Of a stretch of 64,000 nucleotides of DNA, positions 27,321 to 36,491 are shown piece by piece. Positions within the stretch are counted from its first letter, which is position 1. Every line of letters begins with the position of its first letter. The DNA comes from Thalassotalea sp. LPB0316. GTDB lineage: Bacteria; Pseudomonadota; Gammaproteobacteria; Enterobacterales; Alteromonadaceae. The stretch lies in contig NZ_CP062946.1 in assembly GCF_014898095.1 (NCBI RefSeq), positions 2,356,001 through 2,420,000 of the forward strand, written 5' to 3'. The position numbers were made by a program, and so were the translations under genes. The notes under the pieces were generated by a model. That model ran no database searches and was not told the origin of the DNA. It was given only the letters and a program-made list of their open reading frames with translations.

Positions 27321-29681
27321 ATGACACCAAAGCAAATAACAATAATTCAAGATACTTGGCAGGAGATCACCGAACAATTTGAAGCTAAGCAGGTCGCTCA
27401 GATTTTTTATGCGCGACTTTTTTCGCTTGATAATTCGCTCAAAGCGCTATTTGCTGACGATCTAACTGAGCAGGGTGAAAAACTGGTGAATATGATCAAC
27501 CTGGCTGTGAACAATATAGACAAACCACAGGTTTTAATCCCAGCGTTAGAAAAGCTTGGTGAGCGCCATGTTACTTATGGGGTGCAAGATCAGCACTATC
27601 AGATCGTTGGCGAGGCACTCCTGTATACCTTAGAGCAAGCGCTTGGCGAAGCCTTTGACGAAGCAACAAGCAAAGCGTGGCAATCGACTTATCAATTAAT
27701 CGCAAAAACCATGATGGAAGCCGGCCATAAACAACAAATAAGTGATGAAGGGGATACCCAAATGAGTAAGGGAATTCATGATCTAGGTGCTTTTATACAA
27801 GGCGCTATAGAGCAGTCAAGCACTGCATTTATGATGATTGATCGCGATTTTATTATTACTTACGTAAATCAAGCGACGTTAACACTTTTAAGCAAACACG
27901 AGCAAACACTTCGAAGTAAATGGCCTAACTTTTCTGCTGAAAAAAACGCAATTATAGGTGCTTGTATTGATATTTTTCACGAGCGGCCAGAACACCAGCG
28001 ACGATTACTTGATGATCCAAATAATTTGCCTTGGGTTACTGATATTAATATCAATGGCTTGTTAATTGAACTCAACGTGACGGCGATATTTGATAACCAA
28101 GGTAACTACGTGGGTAACTCGTTAGAATGGCAAGATGTTACATTAGCCAGAAAAAACACCATTGAAGTTGGACGCTTAACATCTGCAGTCGAGGGCATGA
28201 CAACTAATTTAATGATGGCTGATCCGCAAGGTAACATTGTTTACGCTAACCCTGCGGTGTTAAAAATGTTGAAATCTCGAGAGGCTGAATTGAGAGCCGT
28301 ACTACCACAATTCAATGCCGACACACTCATCGGTACTAACTTTGATACGTTTCACAAAAATCCTCATCATCAGCAAAGCTTGTTAGGCGACCCGACGAAA
28401 CTGCCATATCGCACAGAAATTAAAGTTGCTGACCTGTGTTTTGAGTTAATCGCTATAGCGTTAATCGATGAAAATGGCACGCATCAAGGTACTGCGGTGC
28501 AGTGGTTAGATCTAACTGAGCAACGCGATGCGCAAGAGCAAGTTGATCAGTTGCTGAGCGCAGCAATCGAGGGCCGGTTAGACGAGCGTATCGATACGGC
28601 GAGGTATCAGGGCTTCATGAAGGAGCTTGGCGAAAATATTAATGGCCTGATGGACTCAGTGATCCAACCGATCAGTGACGCGATTGAAACAGCTAAGTCC
28701 CTAGAGCAAGGTGATCTAAACAACTTGATGGATGAAAGTTATCAAGGAGAATTCCAAGCATTAGCTAATGCTATGAACGCCTCTATCTGCAATTTAACCA
28801 ATATGGTTGGTGAGATCCGCAGTGTGTCAAATAACGTGTTTGAAACCGCTAAAGAAATTGCTGCGGGTAACTCAGAACTGAGCCATCGTACTGAGTCTCA
28901 AGCGTCGAGTTTAGAGGAAACCGCTTCAGCAATGGAAGAGATCACATCAACGGTTGTTCAAAATGCTGAAAACGCCACGGAAGCGAGTAAGTTGTCAAAT
29001 GAGGTCATGGCCAAGGCGAACAATGGCGGAGACGTCGTTAAAAATGCAATTTCAGCAATGAGTGAAATTAATAAATCGAGTAAAAAAATTGCCGATATTA
29101 TTAGTGTCATTGATGAAATCGCATTCCAAACCAATCTACTTGCGCTTAATGCTGCAGTTGAAGCGGCACGAGCTGGTGAACAAGGCAGGGGATTTGCGGT
29201 GGTTGCTGCAGAAGTGCGCAACTTAGCACAACGCAGTGCCGGTGCAGCTAAAGAAATAAAAGGTTTGATAAACGATAGTGTTGAAGCTGTTGGACAAGGT
29301 ACTAAGCTGGTCGATGAAACAGGTCAAACTTTTACTGATCTTGCTGCTGCCATAGAGGAAGTCAGTCAAATGCTTTCAAGTATTGATACAGCAAGTAAAG
29401 AGCAAAGTGCAGGTGTCGCGGAAGTCAGTACTTCGATTAGCCAAATGGATGAAATGACCCAGCAAAACGCCGCCTTGGTGGAAGAAGTTAGTGCATCGAG
29501 TGCCGCGATGGAAGATCAAGCCCAAAACCTGTTAGAGCAGGTGGCGGTATTTAAAACGAAAGATAATGAAACCCAACAGCCAATCGCCTCGCGTAATCAA
29601 GTGCAGCGCAAGGTTGTCACGCCAGTGAAGTCACCAATGAATAGATTATCGAGTTTAGATGACGAATGGGAAGAGTTTTAA
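27321..29681 (+). CDS. Cytoplasmic globin-PAS-PAS methyl-accepting chemotaxis protein
   Basis: A 786-residue receptor with no membrane helix. Residues 1-135 form a flavohaemoglobin-type globin: His83 matches the proximal F8 His ([20 protein letters not shown]), Tyr30 matches B10 and Phe44 the CD1 Phe, and Gln51 may be E7. Two PAS domains follow (about 155-280 and 285-405), each with an F-H-x2-P-x-H-Q-x2-L-L-x-D-P motif. A HAMP-like linker (about 425-490) leads to the MCP signalling domain (about 500-745), with the hairpin tip at about 599-637 ([20 protein letters not shown]). The last five residues, EWEEF, match the CheR/CheB-docking pentapeptide. Likely ligands are O2, NO or CO by haem; this is inferred from the globin residues. 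Confidence 0.93.
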   Translation: MTPKQITIIQDTWQEITEQFEAKQVAQIFYARLFSLDNSLKALFADDLTEQGEKLVNMINLAVNNIDKPQVLIPALEKLGERHVTYGVQDQHYQIVGEALLYTLEQALGEAFDEATSKAWQSTYQLIAKTMMEAGHKQQISDEGDTQMSKGIHDLGAFIQGAIEQSSTAFMMIDRDFIITYVNQATLTLLSKHEQTLRSKWPNFSAEKNAIIGACIDIFHERPEHQRRLLDDPNNLPWVTDININGLLIELNVTAIFDNQGNYVGNSLEWQDVTLARKNTIEVGRLTSAVEGMTTNLMMADPQGNIVYANPAVLKMLKSREAELRAVLPQFNADTLIGTNFDTFHKNPHHQQSLLGDPTKLPYRTEIKVADLCFELIAIALIDENGTHQGTAVQWLDLTEQRDAQEQVDQLLSAAIEGRLDERIDTARYQGFMKELGENINGLMDSVIQPISDAIETAKSLEQGDLNNLMDESYQGEFQALANAMNASICNLTNMVGEIRSVSNNVFETAKEIAAGNSELSHRTESQASSLEETASAMEEITSTVVQNAENATEASKLSNEVMAKANNGGDVVKNAISAMSEINKSSKKIADIISVIDEIAFQTNLLALNAAVEAARAGEQGRGFAVVAAEVRNLAQRSAGAAKEIKGLINDSVEAVGQGTKLVDETGQTFTDLAAAIEEVSQMLSSIDTASKEQSAGVAEVSTSISQMDEMTQQNAALVEEVSASSAAMEDQAQNLLEQVAVFKTKDNETQQPIASRNQVQRKVVTPVKSPMNRLSSLDDEWEEF

Positions 29682-29690
29682 TGGAGTAAA

Positions 29691-30539
29691 ATGGTGATCT
29701 CTCAACCTATGGTTATTGAGCGACTTAATCGTAAACAATATGAGTTCTTATGCCAGTTCATCTATAAAGAGACCGGTATAGTGCTTGGTGATGCCAAGGT
29801 AGAAATGGTGCACAGGCGCTTGTCAAAACTGGTGAAAACCAAAGGGTTTGACAGCTTAGCTAGCTATTACCAATATTTTGTCGCGCACCAACAAGAGGAA
29901 AAGAGCGACTTAGTTAATGCATTGACCACTAACTTGACGAGGTTTTTTAGAGAAAGCCATCATTTTGATTACCTCAAAAATCACTTTATTCCTTTTTTAC
30001 TCGTGCGAAATAAAAGCACCAGACGCATAAGAATTTGGTCGAGCGCGTGCTCAACTGGTGAAGAGCCATATAGTATTGCCATGCTACTGGTGAGTCACTT
30101 TGGCCAGTATCTGCAACATTGGGATATTAAGATTTTAGCAACAGATATCGACACTGATGTGCTTAATATTGCCATGGAAGGAATTTACCCTAAAGCTGCG
30201 ATTAGTGACATTCCAGCTGATTTACGCAGTAAATGCTTACGTGCAGTTGGTAACGATTCCGTTGAGATGGCATCACAAGTGCGCTCATTAATCACTTTCA
30301 AGCCACTAAACTTACTTGAACGATGGCCAATGAAAGGGCCTTTTGACGTGATTTTTTGCCGTAACGTGATTATTTACTTTGACAAAGTGACTCAACAACA
30401 ACTTTTCCACCGATTTGAGCAATACTTAAGTGATGAAAGCCTATTGATACTAGGTCACAGTGAAAGTCTTGGTGGAGCCGCGGCATTGTTTACTAACCAG
30501 GGTAAAACGATTTTTAGCAAACAGGCGCAGGACGCATAG
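29691..30539 (+). CDS. cheR: Chemoreceptor glutamate methyltransferase CheR
   Basis: Methylates receptor Glu residues with S-adenosylmethionine. The 282 residues have the helical N-terminal domain (about 10-80) and the methyltransferase domain (about 85-280) with WSSACSTGEEPYSIAM (motif I), ATDIDTDVLNIAMEG, and the CRNVIIYFD motif. GGAG lies four bases before the ATG. It directly follows the receptor whose C-terminus carries a docking pentapeptide, and cheD starts at the very next base after its stop codon. Confidence 0.96.
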   Translation: MVISQPMVIERLNRKQYEFLCQFIYKETGIVLGDAKVEMVHRRLSKLVKTKGFDSLASYYQYFVAHQQEEKSDLVNALTTNLTRFFRESHHFDYLKNHFIPFLLVRNKSTRRIRIWSSACSTGEEPYSIAMLLVSHFGQYLQHWDIKILATDIDTDVLNIAMEGIYPKAAISDIPADLRSKCLRAVGNDSVEMASQVRSLITFKPLNLLERWPMKGPFDVIFCRNVIIYFDKVTQQQLFHRFEQYLSDESLLILGHSESLGGAAALFTNQGKTIFSKQAQDA

Positions 30540-31181
30540 ATGGCAGATCCTACTATGCCACCATCCCATTACCATGAGTTCGACCATGTTAATCACTATT
30601 GGGATAAGCAAAAACAAAAACACATAGCGAAAATTTTACCCGGTGAGTTTTATTTAAGTCGCTCAGATATATTAATTGCAACGACATTAGGTAGTTGTGT
30701 GTCAGCTTGTATTTGGGATGAACAGATGAAGATTGGTGGCATGAACCATTTTATGCTACCGAACACCGATAAGGAGGCCGACAATGTCTTGTGGGGTAGT
30801 CAGCACAAAATATCGACAGCGACACGATACGGTAATTTTGCCATGGAGCACTTAATCAATGGCTTATTAAAGTATGGTGCAAACAAAACTAACTTAAAGG
30901 TTAAAGTATTTGGTGGTGCAAAGGTGGTAGGTTATATGACGGATGTTGGCGAAAGAAATATCAACTTTGTTCAGCATTATTTAAAAACCGAAAAGTTAGT
31001 AGTGGTTAGTGAGGATTTAGGAGATTTCTATCCTAGAAAACTTCTCTTTGATCCTCTTTCAGGCAAGGTGTTGATGAAGAAGCTTAGAAACCTTCACAAT
31101 AATACTATTGTTGCTAGGGAACAGTCATACCAAAGTGCTATTGCATCATCTAAAATTGATGGCGACGTGGAGTTGTTTTAA
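30540..31181 (+). CDS. cheD: Chemoreceptor glutamine deamidase CheD
   Basis: Deamidates receptor Gln to Glu. At 213 residues it is at the longer end for the family, owing to an N-terminal lead of about 35 residues. The active-site triad elements are present: Cys in TTLGSCVSACIWD, His in GGMNHFMLP, and a downstream Thr in the KISTATRYG segment. It overlaps cheB by one base (TAATG). Confidence 0.95.
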   Translation: MADPTMPPSHYHEFDHVNHYWDKQKQKHIAKILPGEFYLSRSDILIATTLGSCVSACIWDEQMKIGGMNHFMLPNTDKEADNVLWGSQHKISTATRYGNFAMEHLINGLLKYGANKTNLKVKVFGGAKVVGYMTDVGERNINFVQHYLKTEKLVVVSEDLGDFYPRKLLFDPLSGKVLMKKLRNLHNNTIVAREQSYQSAIASSKIDGDVELF

Positions 31182-32245
31182 TGACAAAAATTAATGTACT
31201 CGTCGTAGATGACTCTCGGGTGATACGCGATGTTATTCGCACTATGCTCGAAGGCAGTGAAAGCATTAATGTGATCGGCGAAGCTGAAAACCCCTACGAG
31301 GCTCGAGAGAAGATAAAACAACTCAATCCCGATGTCTTAACGCTTGACATAGAAATGCCGCGAATGGATGGTATAACCTTCCTGAAAAATTTGATGCGTT
31401 TGCGGCCAATGCCGGTGGTAATGTTATCAAGTTTAACCAAAAATGGCGCCGATATTACCCTAGAAGCGCTTGAGATAGGGGCAGTAGACTACCTTGAAAA
31501 GCCAAAGCCAGCAGATTTACTTGTCCATAGTGAGCGTTTTAAACACCAACTCGAAGAGAAATTAAGCCAAGCGGCCCAAGCGAATATTCGCCGTTATCAA
31601 TCGGCGGTACAAAAACTCAATGATAGGGATATTACGTCAATAGAAAATAGCCAATATAAAGCTAATCATATTATTGCGATTGGCGCATCCACTGGGGGCA
31701 CAGAAGCAATATCACATATACTTGCCAAGATGCCAACAAATTGCCCTCCTATTGTGATTACTCAACATATTCCTGAGCATTTTAGTAAGCGTTTTGCAAC
31801 GCGATTGAACAAGTATTGCCAAATTAAAGTTAAACAAGCACAAGATGGCGCAATCCTAAAAAGTGGTGTTGCATATATTGCGCCCGGTGGACTGCATTTA
31901 GTCTTTGAGCAAGAGGGCAGTAAGATCACTTGTCGGTTACTTGATAGCGATAAAATTAATCGTCATCGACCCTCAGTCGATAAAATGTTTGAGTCGTTAC
32001 TGCCGTTTGCAACAAATGTTCAAGCATTACTATTAACCGGGATGGGGGCAGATGGTGCTCATTCGATGTTAGCGTTAAAAAAAGCAGGCGCAACCACGAT
32101 CATTCAATCGAAATCGAGTAGTTTAATTTGGGGGATGCCGGGGGCTGCTTATCGGCTCAATGCTCATCAACAAATTTGCCATTTAGAGGATATACCCGCT
32201 GTCGTGCTACAAAATGCACAAGTGTTAAAAGCTAACTCGCTATAA
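31181..32245 (+). CDS. cheB: Chemotaxis response regulator protein-glutamate methylesterase CheB
   Basis: Removes methyl groups from receptors when phosphorylated by CheA. The 354 residues carry a receiver domain (about 1-125; DD in VVDDSR, phospho-Asp in TLDIEMPRMDG) and a methylesterase domain (about 160-350) with the catalytic Ser in IGASTGGTEAI, His in TQHIPEHF and Asp in GMGADGAHSM. With CheR, CheD and CheB all present, this system has full adaptation chemistry. Confidence 0.96.
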   Translation: MTKINVLVVDDSRVIRDVIRTMLEGSESINVIGEAENPYEAREKIKQLNPDVLTLDIEMPRMDGITFLKNLMRLRPMPVVMLSSLTKNGADITLEALEIGAVDYLEKPKPADLLVHSERFKHQLEEKLSQAAQANIRRYQSAVQKLNDRDITSIENSQYKANHIIAIGASTGGTEAISHILAKMPTNCPPIVITQHIPEHFSKRFATRLNKYCQIKVKQAQDGAILKSGVAYIAPGGLHLVFEQEGSKITCRLLDSDKINRHRPSVDKMFESLLPFATNVQALLLTGMGADGAHSMLALKKAGATTIIQSKSSSLIWGMPGAAYRLNAHQQICHLEDIPAVVLQNAQVLKANSL

Positions 32246-32257
32246 GGAGATTAATTC

Positions 32258-32569
32258 ATGCCAATAACTAGCCACTATGATCAAGCACAACAGGCTTTAG
32301 TAATAGCTATTGATCAACAATTTGATTTTTCTATGCATCAAGCATTTAAGGAGGCCTATAGCCAAATTGACAATAGCCAGAGCACACACTACATCATAGA
32401 CTTGGCAAATACGACTTATATGGATAGTTCCGCATTAGGGATGATTTTACTGCTTAGGGAGCACGCACTGGCAAGTGATGGCAAGGTAACGATTAAAGCG
32501 CCAAGTGATAGTGTCTTAAAAGTACTCGAAATTGCCCAGTTTCAAAAGCTGATTGATATCCAACGTTAG
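32258..32569 (+). CDS. STAS-domain anti-sigma factor antagonist (HsbA-like)
   Basis: A 103-residue single STAS domain with an intact phosphorylation loop, DLANTTYMDSSALGMILLL; the DSS serines are where such proteins are phosphorylated by an anti-sigma kinase and dephosphorylated by a PP2C phosphatase. AAGGAG precedes the ATG. The next gene, three bases on, encodes both a PP2C and a HATPase domain, the expected partner switch. In Pseudomonas the equivalent pair is HsbA/HsbR, where HsbA binds FlgM or a diguanylate cyclase; here the binding target is not known. Confidence 0.85.
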   Translation: MPITSHYDQAQQALVIAIDQQFDFSMHQAFKEAYSQIDNSQSTHYIIDLANTTYMDSSALGMILLLREHALASDGKVTIKAPSDSVLKVLEIAQFQKLIDIQR

Positions 32570-32572
32570 ATT

Positions 32573-34294
32573 ATGGTTAAAACCAAAGACAAAAAGTCAG
32601 CACTAGTTGTCGATGACTCCCGAAGTCAGCGCAGCTATATTCGAGCATTACTTATTGAACTAGGATATCAAGTACACACTGCCGAAAACGGTGCTGTAGG
32701 TGTTAATAAATTTAGTAAATATCATCCAGATATCGTCTTAATGGATATCAATATGCCAATTATGGATGGTTTTGAGGCGGCAAAAATTATTAAATCAACG
32801 AGCAATAATGGTTTCTGCCCATTGATTTTCGTCACAACGATGAACTCTGAAAAAACAACCTTAGAAAGTGCACAGGTTGGTGGTGATGGGATTTTAGTAA
32901 TGCCATTCACGCCTGAAGTCTTCAAAGCTAAAATTATGTCATTACAGCGGATTAGTGACTTATATCAAGAGCTCACTTTGCTTCAACAATCTCAACTCCA
33001 TGATGCTGAGTTAGCAGAGCAGGTTATGGCGAGTGTCATCGATAGTCGAAATTATTCACCTGAGTATATCGCTATTGTCAAACAGGCTGCTTCACTTTTT
33101 AGTGGTGATATTCAGCTAAGCGAACGCTGTCCAAATGGTGATGTAAACATTTTACTTGGCGACTTTACAGGCCACGGTTTGCGCTCATCTGTTGGTGCTA
33201 TTCCGGTAGCCGAAACATTTCGAACCATGACAAAAAAAGGCTTTTCATTATTAGAGATCACCAGTCAACTTAATCAACAGCTCTACGAGTTGCTACCAAG
33301 TGATTTATTTCTTGCCGCAGGTTTAGCAACGGTTTCTTTTGACGAGAAGTCGTTTTATGTGGTCAATGCGGGGATTCCAGACATTTTATTGATCGGTGAT
33401 GAGGGGATGGTCAAACATCATATTACATCGAGTCATCCTCCTTTGGGGATTATGCCAAGGCTGTTACCAAGTGCTGCGTTAGATGTATTTGCAATGGAAA
33501 TCACCGATAACCTACTGATGATAAGCGATGGCGTTATCGAAGCCCGAAATAGCGCAGGTGAATTTTACGGCGAACAACGTTTACATCAATTGATTAGTCA
33601 CCTAGTAGGAGAGCATGACGTAGCTAGGTTATTACTAAATGACGTTAACTTATTCGTCTCTGGCGTAGAGCAAGGCGATGATATTTCTATTATTAATGTC
33701 GCCTGTAAATTATTTCAGAAATCTGAACAAGAGCCACTTTCTAGCCGTGAGTACCCTCAACTTGCTCCTGACTCCTTGCCTTTGAGTGAAAAGCCAAGTT
33801 GGTCATGGCGCGTAGTATTAAATGATCAGCGGCTAGCCAGTGTCAATCCCGTGCCATTAGCGATGAATCAATTAAAAGATATCGAAGAAGACGGTGAGCA
33901 CTGGCAAAGCGTCTATACTATTTTAACAGAGCTCTATATCAATGCTTTAGATCACGGCATTTTATTACTTGATTCTTCGCTGAAAAATTCTGTCGAGGGT
34001 TTTTCACAGTATTTTAGATTAAGAGCAGAAAAGCTCAACCAAGCGATAACAGGCTCAATTGCTATTTCGATCGACCTCTATAGTTTTAGTCGAGGAGGTA
34101 AAGTAGTGATCAGAGTTAACGATAGTGGTGCTGGTTTTGATGTAGAAAGCGTGTTGAAACAGCGTATCAATCATGCACAAGCCAATAATCAAGTGTTGTC
34201 TGGGCGTGGAATAGAATTGGTTAGCAAATTATGTGAAACCTTAAGTTACAATAATTTCGGGACGTCGGTGGAGGCTTCATACTTATGGGAATAG
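32573..34294 (+). CDS. Receiver - PP2C (SpoIIE-like) phosphatase - HATPase protein (HsbR-like)
   Basis: A 573-residue three-domain partner-switch regulator. Receiver (about 1-130; DD in VVDDSR, phospho-Asp in LMDINMPIMDG), a PPM/SpoIIE phosphatase (about 175-385; SGDIQL, LGDFTGHG, MISDGVIEARN and GDDISII supply the metal Asp residues), and a C-terminal RsbW/HATPase-like domain (about 420-573; LTELYINALDHG, VNDSGAGFD, SGRGIELV). The same protein could thus phosphorylate and dephosphorylate the STAS protein encoded just upstream, with the receiver taking CheA or other input. This matches the Pseudomonas HsbR layout. It overlaps the next gene by ten bases. Confidence 0.9.
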   Translation: MVKTKDKKSALVVDDSRSQRSYIRALLIELGYQVHTAENGAVGVNKFSKYHPDIVLMDINMPIMDGFEAAKIIKSTSNNGFCPLIFVTTMNSEKTTLESAQVGGDGILVMPFTPEVFKAKIMSLQRISDLYQELTLLQQSQLHDAELAEQVMASVIDSRNYSPEYIAIVKQAASLFSGDIQLSERCPNGDVNILLGDFTGHGLRSSVGAIPVAETFRTMTKKGFSLLEITSQLNQQLYELLPSDLFLAAGLATVSFDEKSFYVVNAGIPDILLIGDEGMVKHHITSSHPPLGIMPRLLPSAALDVFAMEITDNLLMISDGVIEARNSAGEFYGEQRLHQLISHLVGEHDVARLLLNDVNLFVSGVEQGDDISIINVACKLFQKSEQEPLSSREYPQLAPDSLPLSEKPSWSWRVVLNDQRLASVNPVPLAMNQLKDIEEDGEHWQSVYTILTELYINALDHGILLLDSSLKNSVEGFSQYFRLRAEKLNQAITGSIAISIDLYSFSRGGKVVIRVNDSGAGFDVESVLKQRINHAQANNQVLSGRGIELVSKLCETLSYNNFGTSVEASYLWE

Positions 34295-35232
34295 AAAATC
34301 AAATAACGGTACTGGTTATTGAAGACTCAGAAAGTATGCGCAAAGTTATTTGTGGTTTTGTTGAAGGGGAGGGGCATATAGCGCTTGAAGCCGATGGTCA
34401 CATCGAGGCGTTTGAGCAACTCGAGGCAAACACAGTCCAACTCATTTTAATGGATATTGAAATGCCAGTTGTCAATGGTATCGAGTTGACCAAGCAGATC
34501 AGAAAAAGGTATGAGCGTTGGATTCCGATTATTTTCTTAAGTGGTAATGATCGAGATAAATTTCTAACGCAAGGCATCGAAGCCGGTGGCGATGACTACT
34601 TAACTAAGCCAGTCAAACCGACCATCCTTCATGCAAAAATTAATGCCATGGTACGCATTGCAACAATGCAACGCGAATTAAATTTACTTAACCAGAAGCT
34701 CGAAAAACTCACGTTGCAAGATCCATTAACTAAAGTGATGAATCGTAGAGCTTTGGATAAAAAGCTCAAAGAAGACTGGTATACCTGTCAGCGAATCAAT
34801 CAGCCGCTTTCGGTACTTATGATAGATATTGACCACTTTAAATCCTATAACGACCATTATGGCCATGCCCAAGGCGACAATTGTTTAAAGAAAGTTGCCT
34901 TGTCTTTAAAACAAAATATCAATAGAGAAACGGATAGCATTGCGCGATATGGTGGTGAAGAATTTACCGTTTTACTGCCATTTACTTGCTTAGAGCACGC
35001 AGAAATCAAAGCGAAGCAACTTGCACGCCTGCTTGAGGAACGCAGCATTGAACACATTAAATCGCCAACCGCGAAAGTTGTAACAATAAGCATCGGCATT
35101 GCTTGTACAAGCCAAGAGATAACTTCTTATAAAGAGCTTATCAATAATGCGGACAGTGCTTTATACCAGTCAAAAGTCAACGGGCGAAATCAAACCTGTA
35201 TTTATGAGCAAAGCATAAGAAAAATAAGTTAA
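34285..35232 (+). CDS. Response regulator diguanylate cyclase (receiver-GGDEF)
   Basis: A 315-residue WspR/PleD-like enzyme producing c-di-GMP. The receiver (about 1-125) has acidic residues in VIEDSE and the phospho-Asp in LMDIEMPVVNG, with the Lys in TKPVKP. A short coiled coil leads to the GGDEF domain (about 150-310) with the active motif GGEEF at 223-227 and an inhibitory RxxD (RETD, 214-217) exactly five residues before. The ATG lies within the end of the preceding gene, so translation is probably coupled. In Pseudomonas the HsbA partner HsbD is also a cyclase, though of other architecture. Confidence 0.92.
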   Translation: MGIENQITVLVIEDSESMRKVICGFVEGEGHIALEADGHIEAFEQLEANTVQLILMDIEMPVVNGIELTKQIRKRYERWIPIIFLSGNDRDKFLTQGIEAGGDDYLTKPVKPTILHAKINAMVRIATMQRELNLLNQKLEKLTLQDPLTKVMNRRALDKKLKEDWYTCQRINQPLSVLMIDIDHFKSYNDHYGHAQGDNCLKKVALSLKQNINRETDSIARYGGEEFTVLLPFTCLEHAEIKAKQLARLLEERSIEHIKSPTAKVVTISIGIACTSQEITSYKELINNADSALYQSKVNGRNQTCIYEQSIRKIS

Positions 35233-35255
35233 TTGTCTGTGCATGGAAGGTAAGA

Positions 35256-36419
35256 ATGAATAAACCTAATGTTTTAATTATTGATGATGATCAGGAATAC
35301 CTAAATCTTTTAAAGGTCGGGTTAGAAAGCCAATTTGAGATAACGTTAGCACTTAATTTTGAACAAGTTGCAGAGCTAGAGTGTGACCAACAAGTTTTTG
35401 ATATTGCACTTGTTGATGAGCACGTTGGACAAGACCATGGTTCAAGTTGGATCGCGCAACAAAAACAAACACACGCTATTGCTAATTCTTATGTGCTTTA
35501 TTCTGGGCTGGCCAATGAAGAAGCTATATTGGAGGGACTAGCCTGTGGCGCGGATGATTTTCTTGCTAAGCCTCTATCAATAAAGGCACTGTGTAGTAAG
35601 CTCAGCCGGCTAGTCGCTTATCAAAATAAAATCAGCGCGTTTGAACAACAGCTTCAATCAAAAGATAAGGTGATCAATATATCAATGTCGCAAGCATCGA
35701 AATACGGTGCCTGTATGTTACTGACTTCTAAGCTAAACCACTGTAATTCAATTAACGAAATAAAAGATAAAGTGTTTAGTTTTTTAGATAATTTAGATCT
35801 TCATGGCTGTGTTGCTTTTTATCCAGTTCAGTCTGATCCTCAATATTTCCACTCGCTCAAAGGCACGTGTTCGCCGGTTGAAATCGAAGTCTTAGAAATA
35901 TTAAAAACCAAGCCTCGGTTATTTCGATTTGGCTGTCGCACGATATTTAATCACCACCTAGTCTCATTACTTATTTTAAATCTCCATGATGACGATCCTG
36001 ATACCGATATATATATTGATGCCTTAGCATCTTTGATTGAGTGCATCGGTGCGCGGGTTGCATTTCTAGCATACAAGGATTCGTTAGCTCAGGTACAAAG
36101 TCAGATATCGTCGGCAGTTAACACGACGAAAAAAATGGTTGAAGTGTCTAAATATCATCAACAAGAAATCATGGGAGAAATCGTTGAAAAAATCGGTTTG
36201 AGCTTTCATGTTCTCGATTTAGATGAAAAGCAGGAAGAGTATTTGATGAAATTAGTTCACGATGTGCTTAAAAAACATTCACAGGACGATATGAACTTTA
36301 TTGAAGTCACTCAGTTGCTCGATCAAGTCCTGACAAATGTTGAGCGGATCAAACAATTAGATAAGTACCAAGAAATTCAAACACCTGATGATGAATTCGA
36401 TGATGACGAGCTTTTCTAA
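35256..36419 (+). CDS. Receiver-domain protein with an unrecognised GAF-like/coiled-coil C-terminal part
   Basis: A 387-residue protein. The receiver (about 1-125) keeps the acidic triplet IIDDDQEY, a putative phospho-Asp in ALVDEHVG and the Lys in LAKPLS. A coiled coil (about 128-150) is followed by a region of about 150 residues that looks like a GAF fold (NEIKDKVFSFLDNLDLHGCV), then a long helix and a very acidic tail ending DDEFDDDELF. No output enzyme is visible. The tail ends in hydrophobic residues within Asp/Glu, a form that could dock on another protein. It is the last gene of the operon. Confidence 0.75.
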   Translation: MNKPNVLIIDDDQEYLNLLKVGLESQFEITLALNFEQVAELECDQQVFDIALVDEHVGQDHGSSWIAQQKQTHAIANSYVLYSGLANEEAILEGLACGADDFLAKPLSIKALCSKLSRLVAYQNKISAFEQQLQSKDKVINISMSQASKYGACMLLTSKLNHCNSINEIKDKVFSFLDNLDLHGCVAFYPVQSDPQYFHSLKGTCSPVEIEVLEILKTKPRLFRFGCRTIFNHHLVSLLILNLHDDDPDTDIYIDALASLIECIGARVAFLAYKDSLAQVQSQISSAVNTTKKMVEVSKYHQQEIMGEIVEKIGLSFHVLDLDEKQEEYLMKLVHDVLKKHSQDDMNFIEVTQLLDQVLTNVERIKQLDKYQEIQTPDDEFDDDELF

Positions 36420-36491
36420 CGGACCGTTGTTAATGTGCTAACAGATAGAGAAAGTTTGGTTAAGCAATTTGGTTTGCCGGTTGCCAAGGGG

